The position numbers and the translations under genes are program-made. A DNA stretch of 8,548 nt from Fibrobacter sp. Its GTDB lineage: Bacteria > Fibrobacterota > Fibrobacteria > Fibrobacterales > Fibrobacteraceae. A model generated the notes under the pieces. It had not been told where the DNA came from and did not search any database. It saw only the letters and a program-made list of their open reading frames with translations. The first letter of the stretch is position 1, and the number at the start of each line of letters is the position of its first letter. The DNA lies in contig JAAYXQ010000152.1 in NCBI GenBank assembly GCA_012515825.1, forward strand, positions 1-8,548, given 5' to 3'. This document shows positions 1 through 6,638 of this stretch, in pieces.

Positions 1-1097
1 ACGCTTTCTGCATCAATCAAATTATAGCCAATCTTACCATTGCTTTTATTGCTAAAGCTTGAGATGTTAATCCCAGCACCGCCAATCACCTTTGTGATTT
101 CAGCAATCATATTTGGAACGTCTTCGTTAATGACTACAACGCGGCTTTTCACTCCTGAATGAGGATGTTCATCTAAACTAGGGAAATTCACCGAATTTCG
201 AACACAACCAAATTCTAGGTAATCTTTTAACTGGTCTACGGCCATCACTGCACAATTTTCTTCTGCTTCTTCTGTACTTGCACCTAAATGAGGTAAGCAG
301 ATGATCTTTGGATGAGCAATTTGCTTTGCATCTGGGAAATCAGTCACATACCCTTCTATTTTACCTTGATCGAGCATAGCATAAACAGCATCCATATTCA
401 CGATACCATCACGAGCAAAGTTCAATATATATTGACCCTTAAATGCAGCTAGGTTTTCAGCATTTAAAAGGTTCTCAGTAGAACCCTTAATAAAAGGAAC
501 GTGTACTGTTAAGAAATCAGAAGCAGCAATCACTTCATCTAAATTTTTTACAACAGTCACTTTATTAGACAAGCTATGCATATTAGCGACACTTGGATAT
601 GGTTCATAAGCAATCACCTTCATGTCTTTCCAACGAGCATAATTAGCAACTAAAACGCCAATTTTTCCAAGACCAACAACACCTAATGTTTTACCACTTA
701 GTTCTGTTCCTGCAAATTTGCTTTTGCCTTTTTCTACAACGGTTGCTAAATCAGGCATAGAAGGATCTAGTTCTTGAACCCATTGTGCTGCTTGATTCAC
801 ATGACGAACAGCCATTCCAAGAGCTGTCATCACAAGTTCGGCAACAGCATTGGCATTCGCTCCTGGAGTGTTAAAAACACAAATACCTTTAGCACTTGCC
901 TTGTCTATTGTAATGTTATTTACACCTGCACCAGCACGAGCCACGGCTAATAAATTAGTGTAAGTATCGGTATCTACTTTTGCACTACGAACTAACAATG
1001 CTTGAGGAGACTCGATAGTGTCTGAAACTTGATAACGATCTCCAAACAGATCCAAACCTTTATTAGAAATTTTATTGAGCGTTTGTATTTTAAACAT
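1..1097 (-). CDS. serA: D-3-phosphoglycerate dehydrogenase, short ACT-domain form (3' end cut by window edge)
   Basis: Oxidises 3-phosphoglycerate to 3-phosphohydroxypyruvate with NAD+, the first step of serine synthesis, in the cytosol. The 365 visible residues contain a split substrate-binding domain (about 1-90 and 275-305), the NAD-binding Rossmann domain with GLGKIG at 142-147, the catalytic Arg in NFARDG (R229) and the catalytic His in PHLGAST (H270). After NSVNFP (301-306) a C-terminal ACT domain begins near 318 and runs off the window; such domains usually bind serine for feedback control. Perhaps 20-30 residues are missing, judging from short-form SerA lengths. The ATG at 1097 has AGGA six bases upstream. 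The gene follows ispG after 28 bp with no promoter seen, so it is probably cotranscribed. The stretch YVTDFPDAKQ (250-259) has no Glu where the usual catalytic Glu is expected. Family assignment is secure; other 2-hydroxyacid dehydrogenases are less likely because of the ACT domain and the NSVNFP signature. Confidence 0.95.
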   Translation of the reverse strand, partial: MFKIQTLNKISNKGLDLFGDRYQVSDTIESPQALLVRSAKVDTDTYTNLLAVARAGAGVNNITIDKASAKGICVFNTPGANANAVAELVMTALGMAVRHVNQAAQWVQELDPSMPDLATVVEKGKSKFAGTELSGKTLGVVGLGKIGVLVANYARWKDMKVIAYEPYPSVANMHSLSNKVTVVKNLDEVIAASDFLTVHVPFIKGSTENLLNAENLAAFKGQYILNFARDGIVNMDAVYAMLDQGKIEGYVTDFPDAKQIAHPKIICLPHLGASTEEAEENCAVMAVDQLKDYLEFGCVRNSVNFPSLDEHPHSGVKSRVVVINEDVPNMIAEITKVIGGAGINISSFSNKSNGKIGYNLIDAES

Positions 1098-1125
1098 AAC
1101 TGATCCTTTTTAATTTATCACATTG

Positions 1126-2820
1126 TTAGTTAGGTTCTTTCCAGAACCCACGGTTTTTTAGAAGTTCCACTAATTCATCGATGGCATCTGATTCTGGAAT
1201 ATTCTTTTTCACAGGTTCTTTCCCTTCATACAAAGTAATTCTTCCAGGAGCACCACCCACATACCCAAAATCAGCCCCAGCCATTTCGCCAGGTCCATTC
1301 ACAATACAGCCCATGACAGCAATAGAAACATTGTCTAAATGGCCAAAACGAGCTTTGATTTTTGCAAGCACATCTTGAATATTATACAATGTTCTTCCAC
1401 AACCAGGGCAACTGATAAACTCTGTTTTGCTACGACGAACATCAGCCGCTTGTAAAATATCATAAGCTAAAGATACAGCCTCTTCACTTGAAGAAGAGCC
1501 TTCAATACATACAGCATCTCCAATTCCGTCAGCAAGTAAACTTCCCCATGTAGCAGCCGTTTCAAGCTTTTGTATTGGTGTTTTACCTACAGAAGCGTAT
1601 AGTAAGATAGGGTCTTGACGCTTGTATTTTTCTAAAATCGCGGCAAGCATTCGAACAGCAGGAACTGCGTGCTCTCCTGTGTAACAGAAAAGAGATGGAG
1701 ACGAATACTTTGTCGGATCAGCAGCAAAAGCCGCTATATCAAGCATGCTGCTCAACTGCACTAAAGGCTGTTCGGTAAATTTACCTAAAGCAAATTCTGG
1801 TGAACGAGGTTTAGATGAAGGGGCAATCACTAAAGTACGCTCACCCACTCGAATTGGATTTTGGCCACCCATCAAAGCGCCTGCAAAACAAACAGAAGCG
1901 GTTTCACGACGGGCATAATGGAATGGGTCTTTTTCTAATTCGGGAACATCAATTTTTGGAATATTGACAATAGTACAAGCTTCAATTAAATCAAGAGCAA
2001 CTGGAATTTCAGCTACGGCATCTTCTGTTAAAGACACTCTAATGGTGTCTCCAAGACCGTCTAATAGAAGAGCTCCAATACCTACTGCCGATTTCAAGCG
2101 GCCGTCTTCACCTTCGCCAGCTTCTGTGACACCCACATGGAAAGGATAGGGTTTGAATTTTTCTTCTTTTAATCTTTGAGCTAAAAGACGATAGGCTTGA
2201 ATAGCCACCTTAGGATTTGAGCTTTTTAAGCTAACCACGACTTGGTCAAAATCTTCTTTTTCACAAACAGATAAATATTCTAAGGCACTTTCTACCATGC
2301 CTTCCACGGTGTCTCCATATTTATAAAGCATTCTCGCAGATAACGAACCGTGATTCACTCCAATACGAATGGCTCGGCCATAACGTTTCGCTTCGGCTAA
2401 AAATGGAGCAAAGGAATCATAAACCTTCTGTTTTCCTTGTTCAAAATCTTCTGCATCAGTCACAGAGTCCACAAAATTTCCTGGATTGATACGTACTTTA
2501 TCGACCCATTTTAAAGCTTCAAAAGCAGCTTTTGGTTGGAAATGAATATCAGCAGAAATAGGTACATCACAACCAGCAGCACGAACGCGTTTAACGACTT
2601 CTTCTAAGGCCATTGCATCGGAAAAAGTAGGGACTGTAATTCTAACTAATTTACATGAAGCATTGGCTAAAGCTAAAACTTGGCTTACTGTTGCTTCTAG
2701 ATCTTTGGGTTTTGTGGTCGTCATGGATTGTACAAGAATTGGTGCATCACCACCGATCCAAGTATTCCCTACACGCACTTTTATTGTATCTCGACGTATC
2801 GCATGAAAGCGACTCGCCAT
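1126..2820 (-). CDS. ispG: 4-hydroxy-3-methylbut-2-enyl diphosphate synthase, long three-domain form
   Basis: Converts 2-C-methyl-D-erythritol 2,4-cyclodiphosphate to HMBPP in the MEP pathway of isoprenoid synthesis; a cytosolic [4Fe-4S] enzyme (GcpE family). With the start at 2820 the protein has 564 residues, far above the roughly 350-410 of the E. coli-type enzyme, and fits the long form of plants, Chlamydia and Bacteroidetes. It has an N-terminal TIM barrel (about 1-285; VQSMTTT, ADIHF, KVRINPGN, GVTEAGEG), a central extra domain (about 290-460) and a C-terminal Fe-S domain. Cluster ligands are C471 and C474 in CPGCGR, C505 in GCIVNGPGE and E512. I prefer the ATG at 2820: AGGA lies nine bases upstream and a -7 promoter box sits at 2852-2859. 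The in-frame ATG at 2847 has no ribosome binding site and would be almost leaderless from that promoter. serA follows 28 bp downstream, which suggests one transcript although the pathways are unrelated. Confidence 0.96.
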   Translation of the reverse strand: MASRFHAIRRDTIKVRVGNTWIGGDAPILVQSMTTTKPKDLEATVSQVLALANASCKLVRITVPTFSDAMALEEVVKRVRAAGCDVPISADIHFQPKAAFEALKWVDKVRINPGNFVDSVTDAEDFEQGKQKVYDSFAPFLAEAKRYGRAIRIGVNHGSLSARMLYKYGDTVEGMVESALEYLSVCEKEDFDQVVVSLKSSNPKVAIQAYRLLAQRLKEEKFKPYPFHVGVTEAGEGEDGRLKSAVGIGALLLDGLGDTIRVSLTEDAVAEIPVALDLIEACTIVNIPKIDVPELEKDPFHYARRETASVCFAGALMGGQNPIRVGERTLVIAPSSKPRSPEFALGKFTEQPLVQLSSMLDIAAFAADPTKYSSPSLFCYTGEHAVPAVRMLAAILEKYKRQDPILLYASVGKTPIQKLETAATWGSLLADGIGDAVCIEGSSSSEEAVSLAYDILQAADVRRSKTEFISCPGCGRTLYNIQDVLAKIKARFGHLDNVSIAVMGCIVNGPGEMAGADFGYVGGAPGRITLYEGKEPVKKNIPESDAIDELVELLKNRGFWKEPN

Positions 2821-2851
2821 ATACGTTAATCCTGTTTTTTTATGCATACGG

Positions 2852-2859
2852 CAAATATA
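2852..2859 (-). promoter_or_regulatory. Candidate ispG promoter -7 box (TATATTTG)
   Basis: Read on the minus strand this is TATATTTG followed by C, an exact match to the Bacteroidetes -7 consensus TAnnTTTG. Transcription would start near 2846, giving a leader of about 25 nt that includes the AGGA site before the ATG at 2820. No convincing TTTG -33 element is present at the usual distance; an A/T palindrome occupies that place instead. The consensus is known; its use here is inferred. Confidence 0.55.
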
Positions 2860-2880
2860 GAAAGAATAGAGAATTTCGGC

Positions 2881-2896
2881 GATTTTTATAAAAATC
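2881..2896. repeat. Perfect 16-bp palindrome upstream of the ispG promoter
   Basis: GATTTTTATAAAAATC equals its own reverse complement over all 16 bases; the flanking bases (C on both sides) do not extend it. It lies 21 bp upstream of the -7 box, so it covers roughly -35 to -50 relative to the predicted ispG start, where a -33 element or an operator would be. Its length and position suit a dimeric regulator. It is A/T-rich, so chance is possible, and no regulator is known. Confidence 0.4.
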
Positions 2897-2924
2897 CAAA
2901 TTCATTAAAAACGCCTAAATGGCT

Positions 2925-2945
2925 AAAAAATGCAAAAAAAGCATT
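2925..2945 (-). terminator. tcdA: Weak candidate terminator after tcdA
   Basis: On the minus strand, directly after the tcdA stop codon, AATGC and GCATT form a 5-bp stem around a T7 loop, and the second arm runs into further T residues. The stem is short and A/T-rich, so efficiency would be low and some read-through into ispG is possible. A second small hairpin-plus-T5 (GCC ATTTA GGC, about 2906-2923) follows immediately and might help. Confidence 0.35.
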
Positions 2946-2947
2946 AC

Positions 2948-3646
2948 TTAAATATTTTGTAATACTTGACTTGCTAAAGTAGCACCAAACATGGACGTTA
3001 CGGGCATGGCACTACCCAATACAGAAGGAGATTTGATTGCTTTTTCTTCTGATAAAACGGGACGCTTTTCTTCACTAAATACAGCCTTAAAGTCTCCTGT
3101 AAAGCCTCTCTGGCGAAGCCCTGTTCGAACTAGCTTACCAAGAGGGCATCCTTTAGTTTGCCAAATACTTGCCACCCGAACTTGAGTCGGGTCTAATTTC
3201 AAAGCGGCGCCCAAACTACAATAAACTGTACATCCTGCTTGATATGCTTGTACTAGTAGATCTATTTTCGAAGATAAAGAATCAATGGCATCGATGACAA
3301 TATCGTATTCACTAAAATTAAATTCATCATGCGTTTCTTCCGTATACCTTTTATATATGGCTCTCGCATTTAAATCTGGAGAGATATCTTTAAAACGTTC
3401 TAGAAGGACCTCCACTTTTGGGCGTCCAATTGTGGAGATCAACGCGGGTAACTGCCTATTGATATTTGTTCCATTGACCACATCATCATCCACAAGGGTA
3501 ATATTTAAAACTCCAGAACGTACAAGCGCTTCTGCACAAAAGCCCCCAACACCTCCCACACCAAAAATGATAATTCTTTTTTGTTGTAACCGACCAAAAG
3601 CCTCTTGACCAATAAGGGTGTATAATCGTTCGAAATACTCATTCAT
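2948..3646 (-). CDS. tcdA: tRNA threonylcarbamoyladenosine dehydratase (TcdA/CsdL, ThiF/E1 superfamily)
   Basis: Uses ATP to cyclise N6-threonylcarbamoyladenosine at position 37 of ANN-decoding tRNAs to ct6A; cytosolic. The 232-residue protein is close to the usual 240-270. It has the E1-like nucleotide site GVGGVG (29-34) after a hydrophobic strand, the acidic strand end LVDDD (51-55), the NINRQ motif (61-65) with Arg and Gln typical of ATP binding in E1-like enzymes, K77 in GRPK, DAIDS (119-123) and SLGAALKLDPT (144-154), a hallmark of the TcdA branch as opposed to ThiF or MoeB. It lacks the zinc CxxC pairs of ThiF and MoeB. The ATG at 3646 has AGGA eight bases upstream. It stands alone, separated from pnp by a terminator and from ispG by a weak hairpin and a new promoter. 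The sulfur-transfer partners CsdA and CsdE, adjacent in E. coli, are not here. ThiF or MoeB is the main alternative, but less likely. Confidence 0.9.
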   Translation of the reverse strand: MNEYFERLYTLIGQEAFGRLQQKRIIIFGVGGVGGFCAEALVRSGVLNITLVDDDVVNGTNINRQLPALISTIGRPKVEVLLERFKDISPDLNARAIYKRYTEETHDEFNFSEYDIVIDAIDSLSSKIDLLVQAYQAGCTVYCSLGAALKLDPTQVRVASIWQTKGCPLGKLVRTGLRQRGFTGDFKAVFSEEKRPVLSEEKAIKSPSVLGSAMPVTSMFGATLASQVLQNI

Positions 3647-3883
3647 TAATGTTTTCCTTTACAAAAAGGGAATCGGTGCTGATGGAGTTAAATATTGAAA
3701 AAAAAATAAAAAACTTTTGATACCATTACTATTAAAAATAAAAACATGGAGATTCATATTGTTATCATTTTGATATGAACGCATTTATTCTCTAACATGT
3801 CTCTTTTGAAGGTCCTGAATATATCGTCTCCGTTTTATTCAAATCATCGATTTGCTCGCGATAATGGGCGGTCCCATGAACAT
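3647..3883. other. Intergenic region upstream of tcdA with small inverted repeats
   Basis: No credible gene. The half nearest tcdA (3660-3780) is very A/T-rich and should contain the tcdA promoter, but I find no exact TAnnTTTG box on the minus strand. The distal half has two compact dyads. CAAATC-ATC-GATTTG at 3840-3854 has perfect 6-bp arms; ATGGG-CGGT-CCCAT at 3864-3877 has perfect 5-bp arms and a tetraloop. The first runs directly into GCTCGCGA (3854-3861), which also opens two units of the repeat array near 7450. The dyads could be operators or small RNA hairpins, but nothing shows which. Confidence 0.4.
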
Positions 3884-3916
3884 AAAAAAGGCCACCTTAT
3901 TCAGGCAGCCTTTTTT
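3884..3916 (-). terminator. pnp: Rho-independent terminator of the rpsO-pnp operon
   Basis: On the minus strand, 20 bases after the pnp stop codon, an A6-GGCTGCCT arm and an AGGTGGCC-T6 arm enclose the loop GAATA. The RNA forms a 14-bp stem with one U·G and one G·U wobble and ends in the U-tract. On the plus strand the two wobbles become A/C mismatches, so the element is built for the minus-strand transcript. Confidence 0.88.
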
Positions 3917-3936
3917 GTAAATCATTGAGACTTGAA

Positions 3937-6144
3937 TTACATTGTTTCGATGGTTGGTTCTGGTTCTGATGGAGCAGCTTCTTCTGCAGGAGCAGCTGGT
4001 TTTTCAATTAAAGCCTTCATAGAAAGCTTTACTTTACCCTTAGGATCTACTCCTAAGCACATCACAGTCACTTCACTACCAATTTGAACAATGTCTTCGA
4101 CTCGTTCGACACGATGATCAGCTAGCTCAGAGATATGAACTAAACCATCGCGACCAGGTAAAATTTCAACAAAAGCACCAAAAGGTTGAATTGTCTTTAC
4201 TTTACCTTTGTAAATACGACCTGGTTCAGGTTCTGCAGTGAGTTCTTCAATCATACGACGGCAAACATCGCCAGCCTTTCCAGTAGGAGCAGCAATTTCA
4301 ACTAAGCCAGAATCATCAATGCTGATTTGGCAACCAGTCTGAGCCTGCATTCCCTTAATTACGGAGCCACCAGAACCGATGACTTCACGAATTTTATTTG
4401 TAGGAATATGCATTTTCAACATCACTGGAGCTCTTTCAGAAAGTTGAGGACGAGGAGCAGGAAGGCCTAATTCAGCCATCTTACCAAGAATATGAAGACG
4501 ACCAGCTTTAGCTTGATCTAATGCTTGACGCATTAATTCAGGCGTAATACCTTTAATCTTGATATCCATTTGGAAAGCGGTAATACCTTCAGCAGTTCCT
4601 GTAATCTTAAAGTCCATATCACCAAGATGATCTTCTGTTCCAGTAATATCTGTTAAGATTTCAATTTTGCCACCTTCATTAACGCTACCCTTTTCAGAGA
4701 TAAGACCCATAGCAATACCTGCTACTGGAGCCTTAATAGGAACACCAGCGTCCATCAAGGAAAGACAGCCACCACAAACAGAAGCCATTGAAGAGGAACC
4801 ATTTGACTCAAGAATTTCAGACACAATACGAATAGTATATGGAAAATCTTCTGGAGCTGGTAGAATGGCGTTCAAAGAACGTTCTGCTAAATGGCCATGA
4901 CCAATTTCACGACGAGATAAGCCTAAGCGTTTTACTTCACCAACAGAGAATGGAGGGAAGTTATAATGAAGCATATAGCTCTTAGAACCTTCGCCTTGAA
5001 GACTTTCATAGCGTTGCTCATCCGATTTTGTTCCAAGAGTACAAATCACAAGACCTTGTGTTTCTCCACGTTGGAATATAGCTGAACCATGAGCTCTTGG
5101 AAGAACGTCTAATTCTATTTCAATAGGACGCACTTCTGTAGTCTTACGACCATCAATACGAGTACCTTCGTTCAAAATCATCTCACGCATGGTATTGCGT
5201 TCGAGATCATGAAAGATCTTTTTCGCATCGGCTTTTAATTTTTCATCTTCACCAATAAGAGTAGTGACACGTTCGTCTGCAAGGGCTTTTTCTTCAAGAG
5301 CTGCCATAGCAGGATAGTGATCTGTCTTGACCATTGGTGTGTGAAGAGTATTATAAAGTTCAGTATAAATGACTTCTTTAATAGTAGCAGCAAGCTTTTC
5401 GTGTGCTTCGCTAACGTCCTTAGGTGGAAGAACCATCTTTTCTTTGGCGCAACGATCCACTAGTTCTTGTTGAGCTTTACAGAGAATCTTAATGGCATCA
5501 TGACCAGCTAAAATTGCATTAATCATGGTGTCTTCAGAAACTTCATAAGCACCGCCTTCAACCATGCAAACAGAGTTTGCGGTTCCAGCGACCACTAAAT
5601 CTAAATCAGAAATAGCGACTTCTTCATAACTAGGGCAAACGATCGGATTACCGTCAACTACGGCTACTCGAACGGCTGCCACTTGTTCTTCAAAAGGTAA
5701 CTCTGATAAACCAATAGCGAGAGAAGCTGCACTCACGCCAAGTACATCAGGGGCAAACTTTTTATCAGCAGAAAGTGCCTGAACGATGACCTGGACTTCT
5801 CGAGAAAAGTTTTCAGGGAACATCGGACGAATTGGGCGGTCGATAATTCGAGCAGAAAGGGTTTCTTCATCACTAGGACGACCACCCTCGCGCTTTGAAT
5901 AACCACCAGGTAAACGACCCGCTGCATAAGCTTTTTCACGGTATTCCACTGTGAGCGGAAAGAAATCCGCTTCTTTATCAGGACCAAAACAAACAGTAGC
6001 AAGCAATAAGGCATCACCCATCTGAACGACGGCAGAGCCTGCAGCCTGTTTAGCCAAACGACCTGTTTCTAAACGAATCGTACGGCCATCAGGAAGAGTG
6101 GCAACTACTTCTTTTGGATCCAATATTTTCTTGTATTGTGACAT
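3937..6144 (-). CDS. pnp: Polyribonucleotide nucleotidyltransferase (PNPase)
   Basis: 3'-5' phosphorolytic exoribonuclease that degrades mRNA and releases nucleoside diphosphates; trimeric, cytosolic, often part of a degradosome. The 735 residues match the family (about 700-740). Order: first RNase PH domain (about 10-150; RPIRPMFP at 103-110), an all-helical linker (about 245-325), second RNase PH domain (about 330-560), KH domain (about 575-635, with IGSGG at 589-593) and S1 domain (about 641-710, with GAFVEILPGRDGLVHISE). The catalytic DHLGDMDFK gives D505, D511 and K513, matching E. coli D486, D492 and K494. A short Ala/Glu/Pro-rich acidic tail ends the protein. The ATG at 6144 is preferred over the in-frame GTG at 6159 because GGGAG lies five bases upstream of it. 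The gene follows rpsO after 18 bp, the classic rpsO-pnp operon, and ends at a strong terminator. The RNA-pore loop reads GGYSKREGGRPS instead of the E. coli FFRR type. Confidence 0.98.
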   Translation of the reverse strand: MSQYKKILDPKEVVATLPDGRTIRLETGRLAKQAAGSAVVQMGDALLLATVCFGPDKEADFFPLTVEYREKAYAAGRLPGGYSKREGGRPSDEETLSARIIDRPIRPMFPENFSREVQVIVQALSADKKFAPDVLGVSAASLAIGLSELPFEEQVAAVRVAVVDGNPIVCPSYEEVAISDLDLVVAGTANSVCMVEGGAYEVSEDTMINAILAGHDAIKILCKAQQELVDRCAKEKMVLPPKDVSEAHEKLAATIKEVIYTELYNTLHTPMVKTDHYPAMAALEEKALADERVTTLIGEDEKLKADAKKIFHDLERNTMREMILNEGTRIDGRKTTEVRPIEIELDVLPRAHGSAIFQRGETQGLVICTLGTKSDEQRYESLQGEGSKSYMLHYNFPPFSVGEVKRLGLSRREIGHGHLAERSLNAILPAPEDFPYTIRIVSEILESNGSSSMASVCGGCLSLMDAGVPIKAPVAGIAMGLISEKGSVNEGGKIEILTDITGTEDHLGDMDFKITGTAEGITAFQMDIKIKGITPELMRQALDQAKAGRLHILGKMAELGLPAPRPQLSERAPVMLKMHIPTNKIREVIGSGGSVIKGMQAQTGCQISIDDSGLVEIAAPTGKAGDVCRRMIEELTAEPEPGRIYKGKVKTIQPFGAFVEILPGRDGLVHISELADHRVERVEDIVQIGSEVTVMCLGVDPKGKVKLSMKALIEKPAAPAEEAAPSEPEPTIETM

Positions 6145-6149
6145 TACTT

Positions 6150-6154
6150 CTCCC
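6150..6154 (-). promoter_or_regulatory. pnp: Ribosome binding site of pnp (GGGAG)
   Basis: GGGAG on the minus strand, five bases before the ATG at 6144, is a strong Shine-Dalgarno sequence. It lies within the few codons that would be read if translation began at the GTG at 6159, so it decides for the ATG. It sits in the 18-bp gap after the rpsO stop, which suits translational coupling. Confidence 0.8.
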
Positions 6155-6162
6155 AGCACAGG

Positions 6163-6435
6163 TTAACCGCGCAATCCGAGTTCCTTAACGAGAGCACGAT
6201 AGCCTTCAAGATCTTGCTTAGAATAGAATTTAAGCAAATTCTTGCGCTTAGCAACCATCGCTGTTAAACCGCGTAAAGAATGGAAATCTTTACGATGCAT
6301 TTTAGCATGTTCTGTTAAATTTTTGATTTTTTCTGTAAGAATTGCGATTTGAACACGTGCAGAGCCAGTATCTTTTGCGTTTGCACCGAACGCTGCTGTG
6401 ATTTCTTGAGATTTTTCAGTTGTAATGGTAGCCAT
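6163..6435 (-). CDS. rpsO: 30S ribosomal protein S15
   Basis: Primary 16S rRNA-binding protein of the 30S platform; binds the three-way junction of helices 20-22 early in assembly and contributes to an intersubunit bridge. The 90-residue length is typical (E. coli 89). Family features are visible: KDTGSARVQIAILTEKI (21-37), HAKMHRKDFHSLRGL (43-57), a basic helix AKRKNLLKFY (62-71) and the terminal LGLRG. HSLRGL differs from the common HSRRGL by one residue. The ATG at 6435 gives the expected MATIT start; GGA six bases upstream, or AAGGA about twelve bases upstream, can serve as the ribosome binding site. It is first in the operon with pnp. In many bacteria S15 represses its own mRNA through leader structures, and the leader here can fold (see 6457-6524). 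Confidence 0.98.
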   Translation of the reverse strand: MATITTEKSQEITAAFGANAKDTGSARVQIAILTEKIKNLTEHAKMHRKDFHSLRGLTAMVAKRKNLLKFYSKQDLEGYRALVKELGLRG

Positions 6436-6456
6436 TTGCTGTCCATTTCCTTTTTG

Positions 6457-6524
6457 GTTATTTGTTTAAACAATTATTAACGCTTCCGTACTTGCCGCAC
6501 ATCAGTGGCGAACTGATCTGCAAG
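6457..6524 (-). promoter_or_regulatory. rpsO: Structured rpsO leader, candidate S15 autoregulatory element
   Basis: On the minus strand two hairpins lie between the likely promoter and the rpsO ribosome binding site. The first (6524-6491) has an outer stem CTTGC/GCAAG, an asymmetric internal loop, an inner stem ATCAG/CTGAT and a seven-base loop TTCGCCA. The second (6481-6457) has GTTA/TAAC around the palindrome TTGTTTAAACAA (6462-6473) and ends within a few bases of AAGGA. The loop bases GCCA could pair with TGGC at the start codon (ATGGC), giving a pseudoknot-like closure as in E. coli rpsO. That last pairing is only four bases and is speculative. Confidence 0.45.
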
Positions 6525-6532
6525 AACTTTGG

Positions 6533-6562
6533 CAAAATTGCAACTACTGGGGATAAAATTTA
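6533..6562 (-). promoter_or_regulatory. rpsO: Tentative rpsO promoter region
   Basis: Two one-mismatch versions of the TAnnTTTG box read on the minus strand: TAAATTTT (6562-6555) and CAATTTTG (6540-6533). Either would start transcription just before the first leader hairpin and give a leader of roughly 95-120 nt. The sequence does not decide between them, and neither is exact. Confidence 0.3.
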
Positions 6563-6625
6563 GTTTTTTTCATTTTACTTTCATTACTCTTTTTTTCAAA
6601 AAGTCATTTTATCGACCTTTTTTTC

Positions 6626-6633
6626 TAAATTTG
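6626..6633 (+). promoter_or_regulatory. Candidate -7 box (TAAATTTG) of the membrane-protein gene
   Basis: TAAATTTG followed by C is an exact match to the Bacteroidetes-type TAnnTTTG -7 box, and it ends only five bases before the ATG at 6639. Transcription from it would start at or within a few bases of the start codon, so the mRNA would be leaderless or nearly so. This agrees with the absence of any Shine-Dalgarno sequence there. No clear -33 element is visible. Confidence 0.5.
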
Positions 6634-6638
6634 CGGCC

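Noticed and set aside
1181..1378. Plus-strand open frame opposite ispG
   Set aside because: Lies antisense within a clear ispG frame, has no ribosome binding site and no family resemblance. The same holds for the plus-strand frames at 1964-2149 and 2655-2891.
2991..3608. Plus-strand open frames opposite tcdA (2991-3185 and 3285-3608)
   Set aside because: Both are antisense shadows of the well-supported tcdA frame, with compositions typical of reversed coding sequence.
3797..3928. Plus-strand 43-codon open frame upstream of tcdA
   Set aside because: No ribosome binding site, no recognisable protein features, and it runs through the pnp terminator hairpin.
4667..4900. Plus-strand open frame opposite pnp
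   Set aside because: Antisense to the conserved second RNase PH domain; no start signal.
5733..6017. Minus-strand frame overlapping pnp in another phase
   Set aside because: The pnp frame is conserved throughout this stretch, so this frame is a shadow.
6145..6159. GTG start for pnp at 6159
   Set aside because: The strong GGGAG ribosome binding site lies between this GTG and the ATG at 6144, so the ATG is the natural start.
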